Source: Microbulbifer variabilis
Lineage (GTDB): Bacteria; Pseudomonadota; Gammaproteobacteria; Pseudomonadales; Cellvibrionaceae
DNA: 64,000 nucleotides
Reading direction: 5' to 3'
Assembly: GCF_023716485.1 (NCBI RefSeq)
Contig: NZ_CP092418.1
Location: 1,781,001 to 1,845,000 of the forward strand
Every line of letters begins with the position of its first letter. The first letter of the stretch is position 1. Both the position numbers and the translations under genes were made by a program. Shown piece by piece: positions 43,150-51,818 of this stretch. The notes beneath the pieces were generated by a model, which was not told the origin of the DNA, searched no databases, and saw only the letters and a list, made by a program, of their open reading frames with translations.

Positions 43150-45027
43150 TTAATCAAACTCCAGCGCTACCGGAATGTTTTCCAATGCCTCCTCTGCTAC
43201 CGTTTTAGCTGAAGGTTTTTCCAGACGAACTTTTGCAACCTGGCCCAGGGCACTATCAAAACGGGCAGAAAACTCTGCAGATATATTTTTTTCCTGAAGT
43301 GCCAGGCCAATAACATATTCGGTAGCGCGATTGCGCAAAGCGGGTTTGAATACCTTGGCTACTGCGGTTAGGGGAATTTCATCAATAATCTCTACCCGCT
43401 TGGGTATCGCTGCACGTTCAGAAATCTGGGTGCGGCAGTAGTCGATAAGCTGCTCTTCTGTGGGTGGATTTTCGGACGGGTATAGAGTGACGTAGGCCAC
43501 CGGAACCTCACCGGCATAGGCATCGGGCTGGCCAACGGCAACAGCCATAGCCACGGCGGGGTGACGGCTTAGTGGCTCTTCAATCAAGGCTGGATCTATA
43601 TTGTGGCCGCCACGAATGATTAAATCCTTGGCTCGCCCGGTCAAATAAAGATTGCCATCGCCATCGACATATCCCATATCGCCAGTATTAAACCAACTGT
43701 GGTCAACCCAAGCCTTGGCGTTATCCTCTTCGGAGAGGTAGCCTGAAAAAATATGTGGCCCCCGTGCAAGTACAATACCGACTTCACCGGTGTTACAGGT
43801 TCTCACTAGCCGGTTTCCATCCAGTTCGGCAATTTTCATTTCCATATAAGGGAGGCGGCGGCCGACGCTGCCCTCGGGTGCTTGCATATCTGTTGGGGGG
43901 CGGGCCAGCAGGCAGCTGGACTCTGTCATGCCATAGCCGTTACTTACCGTCACATTGAATTTTTCCTCAAACGCACTCTTAAGCGCTGCGGGTAAAGGCG
44001 AAGCCCCGCAGCCAACATCTGTCAGGCAGCTGATGTCATTGTCGCCCACAGGGATTTGCATCAAGATGCCGAGAATAGTGGGCACGGCGCCAAAGCCCTG
44101 TACACGGAAGCGGGCGACGTGATGCCACCAGTTGGGGAGCACATTGGGGGAGCGAAAACCTGAGGGGGTCATTATAACAATCGTGCGGCCGGCGAGCAGA
44201 GTGCCAATGCCGGCGACCACAGTGCCGAAAATGTGAAACAGAGGAAGGCCACTGAGGGTAGCAAATCGCCCCTTACTGGATGTTGTGTCCACACTCAGCT
44301 GTGCGACAAACGCAATATTACTGTGGGTCAGGCGTGCAATTTTAGGCCGCCCGGTTGTCCCTCCGGTGTGGAAGTAACTGGCAATTTCATCGCCTTGAAT
44401 AGATCTCCCACTAATTAAATGGTCATTTGGCTGTTGGGCAATAGCCAATACAAAATTCTCTACCTTAATGCCGGAAGGTATGGATAGGGTGCTAACCGGT
44501 TTTTTACTGATTAGCAGCAGTGCCTTCAAGGTTGGAACCTGCTTAATGACCTGCGCAACCTTTTCCCAAATCTCCTCACTGAGATCCTGCCCAAGGCTGA
44601 CTAATACCTTAGCTTTGGTGGCATTCATGATCTCGGCGATATGCTCCGGTTCCAGCAACGGATTGATAGGGCTGGCGATTCCCGCGGCTTGTCCACCCCA
44701 GAGTGCAAAATGCGTTTCAGGAAGGTTGGGTAATAGTAATGAAACGGTATCTGTCGAATTAATACCGAGAGAATGGAGTAGATTGGCGGTTTGGTGAACT
44801 TTTTCGGATAGCTGCGAGTAGCTCACTGTCACACTTTCTTCATCTGGTACAGCGGTGGGAAGAAATTCGATGGCTGCATCTTGTTGGTAAAGACGGGCGG
44901 CCTGCCGAATTAAATCGTAGGTGTTTTCCCAGGGATAACGTTGTAACAAAGGTACTTTTTCATATTCCTGGATTTCTGCAAGAGATTGCAGCATGGGACT
45001 GCCAGTGGAAGTGGACGTGATAGACAT
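43150..45027 (-). CDS. Acyl-CoA synthetase (AMP-binding ligase)
   Basis: 625 residues from the Met of MSITSTSTGSP; the longer frame back to 45105 would include a poor N-terminal extension. ANL superfamily: SYFHTGGTTGRPKIARLTH (P-loop), YGMTESSCLLARPP, NTGDMGYVDGDGNLYLTGRAKDLIIRGGHNI. It activates a carboxylic acid to acyl-CoA. First gene of the ligase-thiolase-FadB operon, and divergent from the acyl-CoA dehydrogenase genes. Confidence 0.92.
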   Translation of the reverse strand: MSITSTSTGSPMLQSLAEIQEYEKVPLLQRYPWENTYDLIRQAARLYQQDAAIEFLPTAVPDEESVTVSYSQLSEKVHQTANLLHSLGINSTDTVSLLLPNLPETHFALWGGQAAGIASPINPLLEPEHIAEIMNATKAKVLVSLGQDLSEEIWEKVAQVIKQVPTLKALLLISKKPVSTLSIPSGIKVENFVLAIAQQPNDHLISGRSIQGDEIASYFHTGGTTGRPKIARLTHSNIAFVAQLSVDTTSSKGRFATLSGLPLFHIFGTVVAGIGTLLAGRTIVIMTPSGFRSPNVLPNWWHHVARFRVQGFGAVPTILGILMQIPVGDNDISCLTDVGCGASPLPAALKSAFEEKFNVTVSNGYGMTESSCLLARPPTDMQAPEGSVGRRLPYMEMKIAELDGNRLVRTCNTGEVGIVLARGPHIFSGYLSEEDNAKAWVDHSWFNTGDMGYVDGDGNLYLTGRAKDLIIRGGHNIDPALIEEPLSRHPAVAMAVAVGQPDAYAGEVPVAYVTLYPSENPPTEEQLIDYCRTQISERAAIPKRVEIIDEIPLTAVAKVFKPALRNRATEYVIGLALQEKNISAEFSARFDSALGQVAKVRLEKPSAKTVAEEALENIPVALEFD

Positions 45028-45484
45028 GGGGGCTTCTCTCACTATGGTTATTATGTTGGTGACAATATCAAAAGTGAAAAGAGCATTCCACTCTGCGGAA
45101 TTCAATGGTAATGTTTTGTGCGTCGAGTAGTTATTTGAAAGCTAATTGGTGGGAAGTGGCGGATAAATATTTACACCAGCTATATATAAACGCCACTAAG
45201 TAGAAAGTTGCGTCAATAGAGTTGGCTCGATAATTGAGGACCTACTTGCGTGAGTCGGAAAAAGTCAAAATAGCGATGCTCAGATATCAATATCATCGTG
45301 AAATTGTTTGTAGATAGGTTTATTTAAGACAAAGAGTGGAGCTCGCCGAGCCAGATCGAAAGTGAATTTATTCCGCTTGTATAAGGGAACTTCCGAATTT
45401 AGTACATGTTGATTGTGCAAGTTGGTGAAGGAAGTTAGCTGAAAAATCTCTGCCAATTGCACCCATAAAAACAGGAGCAAGCGA
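45028..45484. promoter_or_regulatory. Divergent promoter region with candidate IclR operator
   Basis: 457 bp between divergent ligase and acyl-CoA dehydrogenase genes. ATTCC-ACTCTGC-GGAAT at 45085-45101 is a 17-bp inverted repeat of the form bound by IclR-type regulators, 58 bp upstream of the ligase start. A second, poorer TTCCGCTTGTATAAGGGAA-like stretch lies near 45370. An IclR gene is the last member of this locus. Confidence 0.5.
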
Positions 45485-46684
45485 ATGAATATAGATTTTT
45501 CCCCCGAAGAATTAGCTTTTCAGCAGGAAGTTAAGCAATTCCTGCAAGAGAAGCTTCCGGCGGATATCAGTGAGAGGACTCTGGATGAAATTCCCCTGGG
45601 AAAAGAGGACTATGAACGCTGGCAAAAGATCCTGTACGAACAGGGTTGGGCTGCGACTAACTGGCCAGTTGAATATGGGGGTACCGGTTGGACGCCAACA
45701 CAAAAATACATATGGGCCAATGAGTGTGCCAACTTCGGCGCGCCAGATGTAATTCCTTTCGGCTTTAAAATGGTTGCACCGGTTATCTTCACTTATGGTA
45801 GTGAAGAGCAAAAACAGCGGTTTTTACCGGATATTTTGGCAAGTAATGTTTGGTGGTGCCAAGGGTATTCGGAGCCAAATGCGGGCTCTGATTTGGCGTC
45901 GTTAAAAACCACAGCAGTGCGAGATGGCGATGAGTATATCGTTAATGGCACCAAAACCTGGACTACTCTGGGACACTGGGCCGATTGGATTTTCTGCCTG
46001 GTTCGTACCGGAGGCCCCGAAGTCAAAAACCAGGCCGCAATCACTTTCCTGTTAATTGAAATGAACCACCCGGGCATTACTGTATCGCCCATTATGACTT
46101 TGGGTGGTCATCATGAAGTGAATGAAGTGCATTTTGATAATGTACGGGTACCAGTGGCCAACCGTATTGGCGAGGAAGGTCACGGCTGGACCTATGCCAA
46201 GGTACTGTTGACCCATGAACGCACGGGCATTGCACGGGTTGCCACTTCCAAAAAACGTTTACAGACTTTAAAAAAGCTTGCAGGTGATACTTGTGATGGT
46301 GACGCCAGCCTCCTGGAAAATCCAGCCTTTGCGCAAAAGCTCGCAGAAGTTGAAATAGATCTTTTAGCTTTGGAGTTTACTGAGCTAAGAGCACTCGCGG
46401 CAGTGAGTACCGGTAATGCACCGGGACCGGAATCCTCCATTTTAAAAATTAAAGGAACTGAAATCGCCCAACTTATTGATGAACTTTACATGGAAACTGC
46501 GGGTTACTACGGAATGCCATTTGTCCGAGAGCAATTTAAAAGCGGATTTGATGGCGAGCATGTAGGCCCTGGAGTTATTACCAGCAGCGTGCCCCGTTAC
46601 TTAAATAACCGTAAATCCTCGATTTATGGTGGCAGTAACGAAATTCAAAAAAATATTATCAGCAAGTGGGTACTTGGTCTGTAA
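45485..46684 (+). CDS. Acyl-CoA dehydrogenase, large-subunit type
   Basis: 399 residues, full ACAD fold: CQGYSEPNAGSDLASLKTTAVRDGDEYIVNGTKTWTTLGHWADW (FAD/substrate contacts), and VPRYLNNRKSSIYGGSNEIQKNIISKWVLGL (C-terminal FAD-binding block). The catalytic Glu cannot be fixed by eye. It and the next gene are separated by 27 bp and resemble the paired dehydrogenases (PimC/PimD) for pimeloyl-CoA and similar dicarboxylyl-CoA. Confidence 0.92.
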   Translation: MNIDFSPEELAFQQEVKQFLQEKLPADISERTLDEIPLGKEDYERWQKILYEQGWAATNWPVEYGGTGWTPTQKYIWANECANFGAPDVIPFGFKMVAPVIFTYGSEEQKQRFLPDILASNVWWCQGYSEPNAGSDLASLKTTAVRDGDEYIVNGTKTWTTLGHWADWIFCLVRTGGPEVKNQAAITFLLIEMNHPGITVSPIMTLGGHHEVNEVHFDNVRVPVANRIGEEGHGWTYAKVLLTHERTGIARVATSKKRLQTLKKLAGDTCDGDASLLENPAFAQKLAEVEIDLLALEFTELRALAAVSTGNAPGPESSILKIKGTEIAQLIDELYMETAGYYGMPFVREQFKSGFDGEHVGPGVITSSVPRYLNNRKSSIYGGSNEIQKNIISKWVLGL

Positions 46685-46711
46685 ACGCGACGTTTAATGA
46701 GGATTGGAACG

Positions 46712-47839
46712 ATGGATTTTTCCTATAGTGAAGAGCAGCAGATGCTACAAAGCAGTGTGAGCAAATTTATTCAACAGGATTATGACTTTGATCGTCGCAG
46801 TAAGTTAATAGACAGTGATACTGGGTTTAGTGAAGATAACTGGAAGTTATTTGCTGAGCTGGGCTGGCTAATGGTTCCATTTAGTGCAGAAGACGGTGGT
46901 CTGGGTGGTTCTGCTGTTGATCTGATAGTGGTGATGGAAGAGTTTGGTCGTGGTCTGGTGGTGGAACCCTTCCTGGCAAGTGCAGTTTTAAGTGGTGGGC
47001 TAATAGCAAACGGTGCCAACGAGGCGCAGAAGCGAGAGCTAATAAGCTTGTTGATGGAAGGCAACTTGCAGCTGGCATTTGCATTTGCTGAGCCCCAGAG
47101 CCGTTTCAATCTTTCTGATATTACCACCAAAGCTGTAAGGAACGGAGACAGCTACGTAGTGAATGGCCACAAAGCCGTTGTTCTGAACGGTTCAGCCGCA
47201 GATAAACTATTGGTGGCAGTACGTACTAGCGGCGGCCAACATGATTGTGAAGGTATCACTTTATTATTGATAGATGCCAACACTGAGGGTGTTCACCGCC
47301 AGGGGTATGCCACTGTGGATGGGCACCGTGCGGCTGAGGTAAAGTTTAATAATGTCATGGTTCCTGTGGCAAACCGAGTTGGGGAAGAGGGAGCAGCTTT
47401 ACCTGTAATCGAACAGACAATTGACCGGGCCACACTGGCGCTGTGTGCCGAGGCAGTAGGAGCCATGGAGAAAATTTATAGAAAGACCGTGGAATATACC
47501 AAGACCCGGGAGCAGTTTGGCGTTCCCATAGGTAAGTTCCAGGCCTTGCAACACCGGATGGTGGATATGTTTACCGAATATGAACAGGCCCGCTCTATTC
47601 TATTAATGGCAGCTTTACAGTTGGATGTGAATAATGGCGTTGCCCCTAAGGCAATTTCTGCAGCAAAAAGCCGCATTGGAAAAGCTGCCCGGTTAGTAGG
47701 CCAGGAAGCAATTCAGTTACATGGTGGTATAGGGGTTACAGAGGAGTTGGATGTGAGCCATTATTTTAAACGCTTAACCACAATCCAGTATTACTTCGGT
47801 AGTACAGATTATCATACTCGCCGATTTGCCGGGCACTAG
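46712..47839 (+). CDS. Acyl-CoA dehydrogenase, small-subunit type
   Basis: 375 residues from the Met at 46712 (MDFSYSEEQQMLQSSVSKF); the GTG-like extension at 46697 is not conserved-looking. Conserved FAD blocks LQLAFAFAEPQSRFNLSDITTKA, YTKTREQFGVPIGKFQALQHRM, and AIQLHGGIGVTEELDVSHYF are present. It probably acts with the preceding dehydrogenase on the same substrate class. Confidence 0.9.
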   Translation: MDFSYSEEQQMLQSSVSKFIQQDYDFDRRSKLIDSDTGFSEDNWKLFAELGWLMVPFSAEDGGLGGSAVDLIVVMEEFGRGLVVEPFLASAVLSGGLIANGANEAQKRELISLLMEGNLQLAFAFAEPQSRFNLSDITTKAVRNGDSYVVNGHKAVVLNGSAADKLLVAVRTSGGQHDCEGITLLLIDANTEGVHRQGYATVDGHRAAEVKFNNVMVPVANRVGEEGAALPVIEQTIDRATLALCAEAVGAMEKIYRKTVEYTKTREQFGVPIGKFQALQHRMVDMFTEYEQARSILLMAALQLDVNNGVAPKAISAAKSRIGKAARLVGQEAIQLHGGIGVTEELDVSHYFKRLTTIQYYFGSTDYHTRRFAGH

Positions 47840-47870
47840 CGAGGCAGGCAGCCGTGAGGTGATGAGTTGT

Positions 47871-47907
47871 CCCCCAGGTTGGTCGCATTGCGCTACTAAC
47901 CTGGGGT
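47871..47907. terminator. Bidirectional terminator between dehydrogenase and IclR genes
   Basis: CCCCAGGTT/AACCTGGGG 9-bp stem with a 17-nt interior that is partly self-complementary, between convergent genes ending at 47839 and 47916. Confidence 0.7.
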
Positions 47908-47915
47908 TAAGCTAT

Positions 47916-48716
47916 CTAGTAGCGGATCAGCATGGCCTCTATATTGCCGACCATATTTTTCAATAAGGGGGCGACTTCTTCTTCCAGGAATTCTGGACTC
48001 AGACGGTAAGCAGGTCCGCCCGCATTAAATGTATAAATGCGCCCCTGGCTTAATTGTAGGGGGACAGCAACACCATTAACATCGCGGTTCCAGTCGCCAA
48101 AGGAGCTACAAAAGCCGCGCTGCTTATAGCTTGCTACCGCTTCTTCAATTCCAACCTTGATTTTCGGCCAGCGCTCGCTATTTCTTTTCTCCAGGTGCCC
48201 ATAAAAGTACTCGCGCTCCTCTTGAGGTAGCGCTGCCAGGAAAGCCCTTCCTGAACCACTGGTAGCTAAAGAAACACGGTTACCTATTTCGTAGCGAAAA
48301 GTCGTAACATTAGCGGCTGCACAAAACTCGACAAATATCATGTCGAGTCGATCACGGTCAGACAGCCCTACAGCAGTTCCTGTGGAGTTTGCAAGGTCTT
48401 GCATTAGGGGTTTGGCAACCTGCCGAATAGCCAGATTAGAGACGAAAGAGTAACCCAGCGCTAGTACGCCGCTACCTAATTGGTACTTTTCCAGTCGGTC
48501 TGAGTAGGTCAAATAGCCTAATTTTGTCAGAGTATAGGTTAACCGTGAAATACTGGAGCGAGGCAAGCCTGTGCGTTGGGCGATTTCAAGGTTACCCAGA
48601 AAGCCATCACCGGGCTGAAATGCCCGCAGTACATCCAGTCCTCGGGCGAGGGCTTCAATAAACTTGCGATCGGGTTCTGCGCTTTTCTTTCTTGGGAGAT
48701 CACTCAGCGGAGCCAT
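47916..48716 (-). CDS. IclR-family transcriptional regulator
   Basis: 266 residues. Winged helix-turn-helix about 22-80 (ALARGLDVLRAFQPGDGFLGNLEIAQRTGLPRSSISRLTYTLTKLGYLTYSDRLEKYQLG) and C-terminal effector (IclR) domain from about 90. PcaR/PobR-like. Convergent with the dehydrogenase genes and probably the regulator of the whole ligase-thiolase-dehydrogenase cluster. Confidence 0.92.
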   Translation of the reverse strand: MAPLSDLPRKKSAEPDRKFIEALARGLDVLRAFQPGDGFLGNLEIAQRTGLPRSSISRLTYTLTKLGYLTYSDRLEKYQLGSGVLALGYSFVSNLAIRQVAKPLMQDLANSTGTAVGLSDRDRLDMIFVEFCAAANVTTFRYEIGNRVSLATSGSGRAFLAALPQEEREYFYGHLEKRNSERWPKIKVGIEEAVASYKQRGFCSSFGDWNRDVNGVAVPLQLSQGRIYTFNAGGPAYRLSPEFLEEEVAPLLKNMVGNIEAMLIRY

Positions 48717-49060
48717 GGTCTTAAATCCTGCATCTATAGTAGCAAGTATACAAATTTTACTCCTGGATCTGAAGTTAGATACTTAGCCTTAAAGAGAAAT
48801 TTAGGCCTGTGAAGGGTGTTTGGAAAATAATGAGCAGTAACGTAAATTGTGGTTGTACTTGGGGGGCAACTGTGAGTCCCGGGAAGAGTGTTCTTTAAAG
48901 CCGATATGGTTTAATTGTATTTTTTGCGGAATACCTATATATACATTCTATTTATCGTATTTTGCATAGTTGCTCCTTGTCTCAAAGATGAAATTAGTGT
49001 TTGAATCCGTTGCCAGTGAAATTTTCCAGGTTTGAGCTCATTTAAAAAAGAATTTTAGAT
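48717..49060. other. Intergenic stretch, no gene seen
   Basis: 344 bp, AT-rich, between the IclR start and the serine hydrolase start. Promoters for both should lie here; no distinct motif was recognised. Confidence 0.45.
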
Positions 49061-50500
49061 ATGATAATAAGGCATCTCATTAGTATCACAATGGCTTTGA
49101 TTGTCGTTAGTAACTGTTATGCCATAGATGATAATGTTGGAAAAGAAATAAAATCAGCTCTGGAAGAGCTATCTAATAGCAACCGCTTAATTGGCTCACA
49201 TTTTGTTGCGGTAGTTGATAAGAACGGGCTTGATTTCTTTTATGCCTATTCTGAAGGTGGCCCTCAAGTTACAGAGAGCACGCCTTTCTTAATCGCAAGT
49301 CACACAAAGTCTTTTACCAGTACTTTGATGGCTATCCTGCATAACTCGGGCAAGTTAGATTTAGATAAACCCATATCATCTTATAAGCTCCAGCTGGGGC
49401 TTGAGGGAAAAGTTGATACCAATAAAATCAGTGTTAGGGATTTACTTACCCATACGTCTGGATTTACAAGTGTTCAACATACCTTTAAGTCAGCTTTTTT
49501 AGGTTATTTCGGTCCAGAGGAGCTGGTACATTCATTAAGTGAAAATCTACTCATAGCGCCAGATTACAACTTTAGGTATTCAAATACGGGCCCGATAGTC
49601 GCCTCGATGATTGCAGAGAATGTCACTGGAAAAGCTTGGGGAGAGCTTATAGAGAAGTATATAACTGAGCCTCTGGATATGAATTCGACTACGAATAAGG
49701 TATCCAAAGTGGATAATTTTCTTCCATCTATTATCACCTCCAGTGATGGTAATATCTTCACTTCAGGACATTTCAAGTCTGATCAAACGATGCACCCCGC
49801 AGGAGGCTTGATTTCTACTGTAAGTGATTTGGCGACATGGCTTCAGGTAAATATAAATAAAGATAGGTCAAATGTATCTAAGATTAATATTTTTGATGAG
49901 CTTCATGAAAAGCAGGTAGATCAATCAAAAACCTATTTCACCTATAAGAGAACAGGCTACACCTTGGGGTGGGATCTGGCAGAGTATAATGAAGAGACTC
50001 TTTTAACTCGGTTTGGAAATTATGGTGGATATAGCATCCATGTATCATTTATACCAAAAAGAGAGACAGGTGTAATTGCATTTACCAATCAGGATGCGGC
50101 TTATATGTTACCCCATGTAATAGCTAATTATACTTATAACTCAATTTTAAATAAAGCAAATAGAGATACGCTGTTTGAGCAGGAGATTAAGCGGCTAAAG
50201 AAGTCTGTCCGAGGCGAGCTATTGGAAGCGCCAGATCCTGTATTGGTTGTCAGTGCCGAAAATTTTCCAGGAAACTTGCTTGGTATCTATGTGAATAGTA
50301 ATGGCTGGCCGGAGCAAAAACTCTATATTGAGGGTGATAAAATAATGGTTAGTTGGGGAGGGCTCAGTGGACCACTGCTAAAAACTGGGGAGGTATATAA
50401 GGTGCATTTAGGAGCGCTCCAAAGAGATCTTTCATTTCATTTTCAGGGTAAGGGCGTTGTAATGTCTCAGAATGGATCAGTCAAGTTTATTAAAATATAG
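49061..50500 (+). CDS. Secreted serine hydrolase of the beta-lactamase family
   Basis: 479 residues. Signal peptide about 1-21. Class C beta-lactamase/penicillin-binding protein fold: nucleophile S80-x-x-K83 in SHTK, Y173-S-N in FRYSNTGPI, and a third motif region near GNYGGYS. The long C-terminal part (about 380-479) is a separate beta-rich domain of unknown role. Function: esterase, DD-peptidase or another hydrolase; it is similar in type to the fragment at 1-271. Confidence 0.88.
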   Translation: MIIRHLISITMALIVVSNCYAIDDNVGKEIKSALEELSNSNRLIGSHFVAVVDKNGLDFFYAYSEGGPQVTESTPFLIASHTKSFTSTLMAILHNSGKLDLDKPISSYKLQLGLEGKVDTNKISVRDLLTHTSGFTSVQHTFKSAFLGYFGPEELVHSLSENLLIAPDYNFRYSNTGPIVASMIAENVTGKAWGELIEKYITEPLDMNSTTNKVSKVDNFLPSIITSSDGNIFTSGHFKSDQTMHPAGGLISTVSDLATWLQVNINKDRSNVSKINIFDELHEKQVDQSKTYFTYKRTGYTLGWDLAEYNEETLLTRFGNYGGYSIHVSFIPKRETGVIAFTNQDAAYMLPHVIANYTYNSILNKANRDTLFEQEIKRLKKSVRGELLEAPDPVLVVSAENFPGNLLGIYVNSNGWPEQKLYIEGDKIMVSWGGLSGPLLKTGEVYKVHLGALQRDLSFHFQGKGVVMSQNGSVKFIKI

Positions 50501-50523
50501 GCTGGGTGCTAAAGAGGTATTCC

Positions 50524-51318
50524 ATGAAAGAAAATACAGATTTTTTTGTCAGTAAATCCTTGGTCTCCTGGGATGAGGCTGGGCCTGTTCACTGGGAATT
50601 CAGCAAGCGGCTACTTGAGAAAGTCTCCGAGTCTAATTTTAATGCCTTAGAGCAAGACTTTGATGGCATGTTGGATGGGTTTGATCTTTCCGGAAAGTCA
50701 GTGGTTCAAATTTGCTGCAATAATGCGAAAGATTTAATCTCCATCAAAAAGAAAGGCGCCGGGCTCTGTGTGGGGATTGATGGATCCCAAGCTTTTGTCG
50801 ATCAAGCTCGGCTTTTGGTAAATGCCTCAAGGTGTTCGGATGTAGAAATCGTATGCTCTAACATCTATGAGTTGCCTGATGAGTATATCGGCCGTTTTGA
50901 CTTTGCGGTTATCACTATTGGCGTACTTAATTGGATGCCGGATCTAAAGCAGTTTATGAGAATTTGTACTTCCTTGCTGAAGCCGGGTGGTTATCTTTTA
51001 ATGGAAGAAATACATCCGGTTCTAAATATGTATGAGGAAGGTAATCCCTCACACATTGCCATGTCTTATTTTAATCGCGAGCCGCAAAAGGATGACCAAG
51101 GTTTGGGCTATTTGGATGGTAGAAAATATCAGGCTAAAGAAAATTATAATTTTCATCACACCTTGTCAGATATTTTGATGGCGGCAATTGAAAGTAATCT
51201 ATCTCTAAAGAAGTTTGTTGAACTCGGGAAGAATGTGGGTAATTGGTGTGGAGATTTGGAAAGCTCTGAATGTGTTCCGCCAATGGCAATGCTGGCTTGT
51301 TGGAAAAAGGACTTATAG
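50524..51318 (+). CDS. Class I SAM-dependent methyltransferase
   Basis: 264 residues from ATG 50524 (a longer frame to 50506 overlaps the previous gene's end). Rossmann-fold motifs: SVVQICCNNAKDLISI (motif I, variant of E/DxGxGxG), VGIDGSQAFVDQAR, and DFAVITIGVLNWMPDLKQFMRICTSLLKPGGYLLMEE. Substrate unknown. It follows the serine hydrolase gene closely (24 bp), so the two may be co-transcribed. Confidence 0.88.
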   Translation: MKENTDFFVSKSLVSWDEAGPVHWEFSKRLLEKVSESNFNALEQDFDGMLDGFDLSGKSVVQICCNNAKDLISIKKKGAGLCVGIDGSQAFVDQARLLVNASRCSDVEIVCSNIYELPDEYIGRFDFAVITIGVLNWMPDLKQFMRICTSLLKPGGYLLMEEIHPVLNMYEEGNPSHIAMSYFNREPQKDDQGLGYLDGRKYQAKENYNFHHTLSDILMAAIESNLSLKKFVELGKNVGNWCGDLESSECVPPMAMLACWKKDL

Positions 51319-51818
51319 ATTTTGACGTTCACCAAGGTCCTAAGCTATAGAGCCAGTAGAAATAGGCTAAGAAAAGAGGCCTGCCATTAAATTTGAGTCT
51401 TAAATTCCTTAATTTTCGTATTTATACGGACAATATTTCTTCCGGCAGTGATACCTCAATATTTTAGAGGGCGTGCCACTGTTGTCTACTTGATGTTCTG
51501 TAGATCTCTTGGGCAGCAGCATCTGTATTGAGATCGCCCAATTTGCTTTATTGAGAGGCTAAATGAGCCACATTGGCTAATTATTCGAATGATTTATAAG
51601 TTGAATGAAACCACTTAATAAATCGTTATCAAGATAAAGTATACTCTTTATGCCCATGGTGGCGCCGGTAGTCCAAAGGGGGAGGTTGTCGCACAAATCA
51701 CTCACTTAGCCGCAGTTTCAGACTGCTGAGACGGTAGAATTGGCCGGCATAGGCCAAGAGAGGGTAGAATCCCGCTCTTAAAACTATTAAAAGACCCTTT
51801 TTTACGAGGAGATAGCAA
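51319..51818. other. Intergenic stretch, no gene seen
   Basis: 500 bp. The right part should carry the promoter of the M3 peptidase gene; a GAGGAG ribosome site ends 9 bp before its ATG. Nothing else is recognised. Confidence 0.5.
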
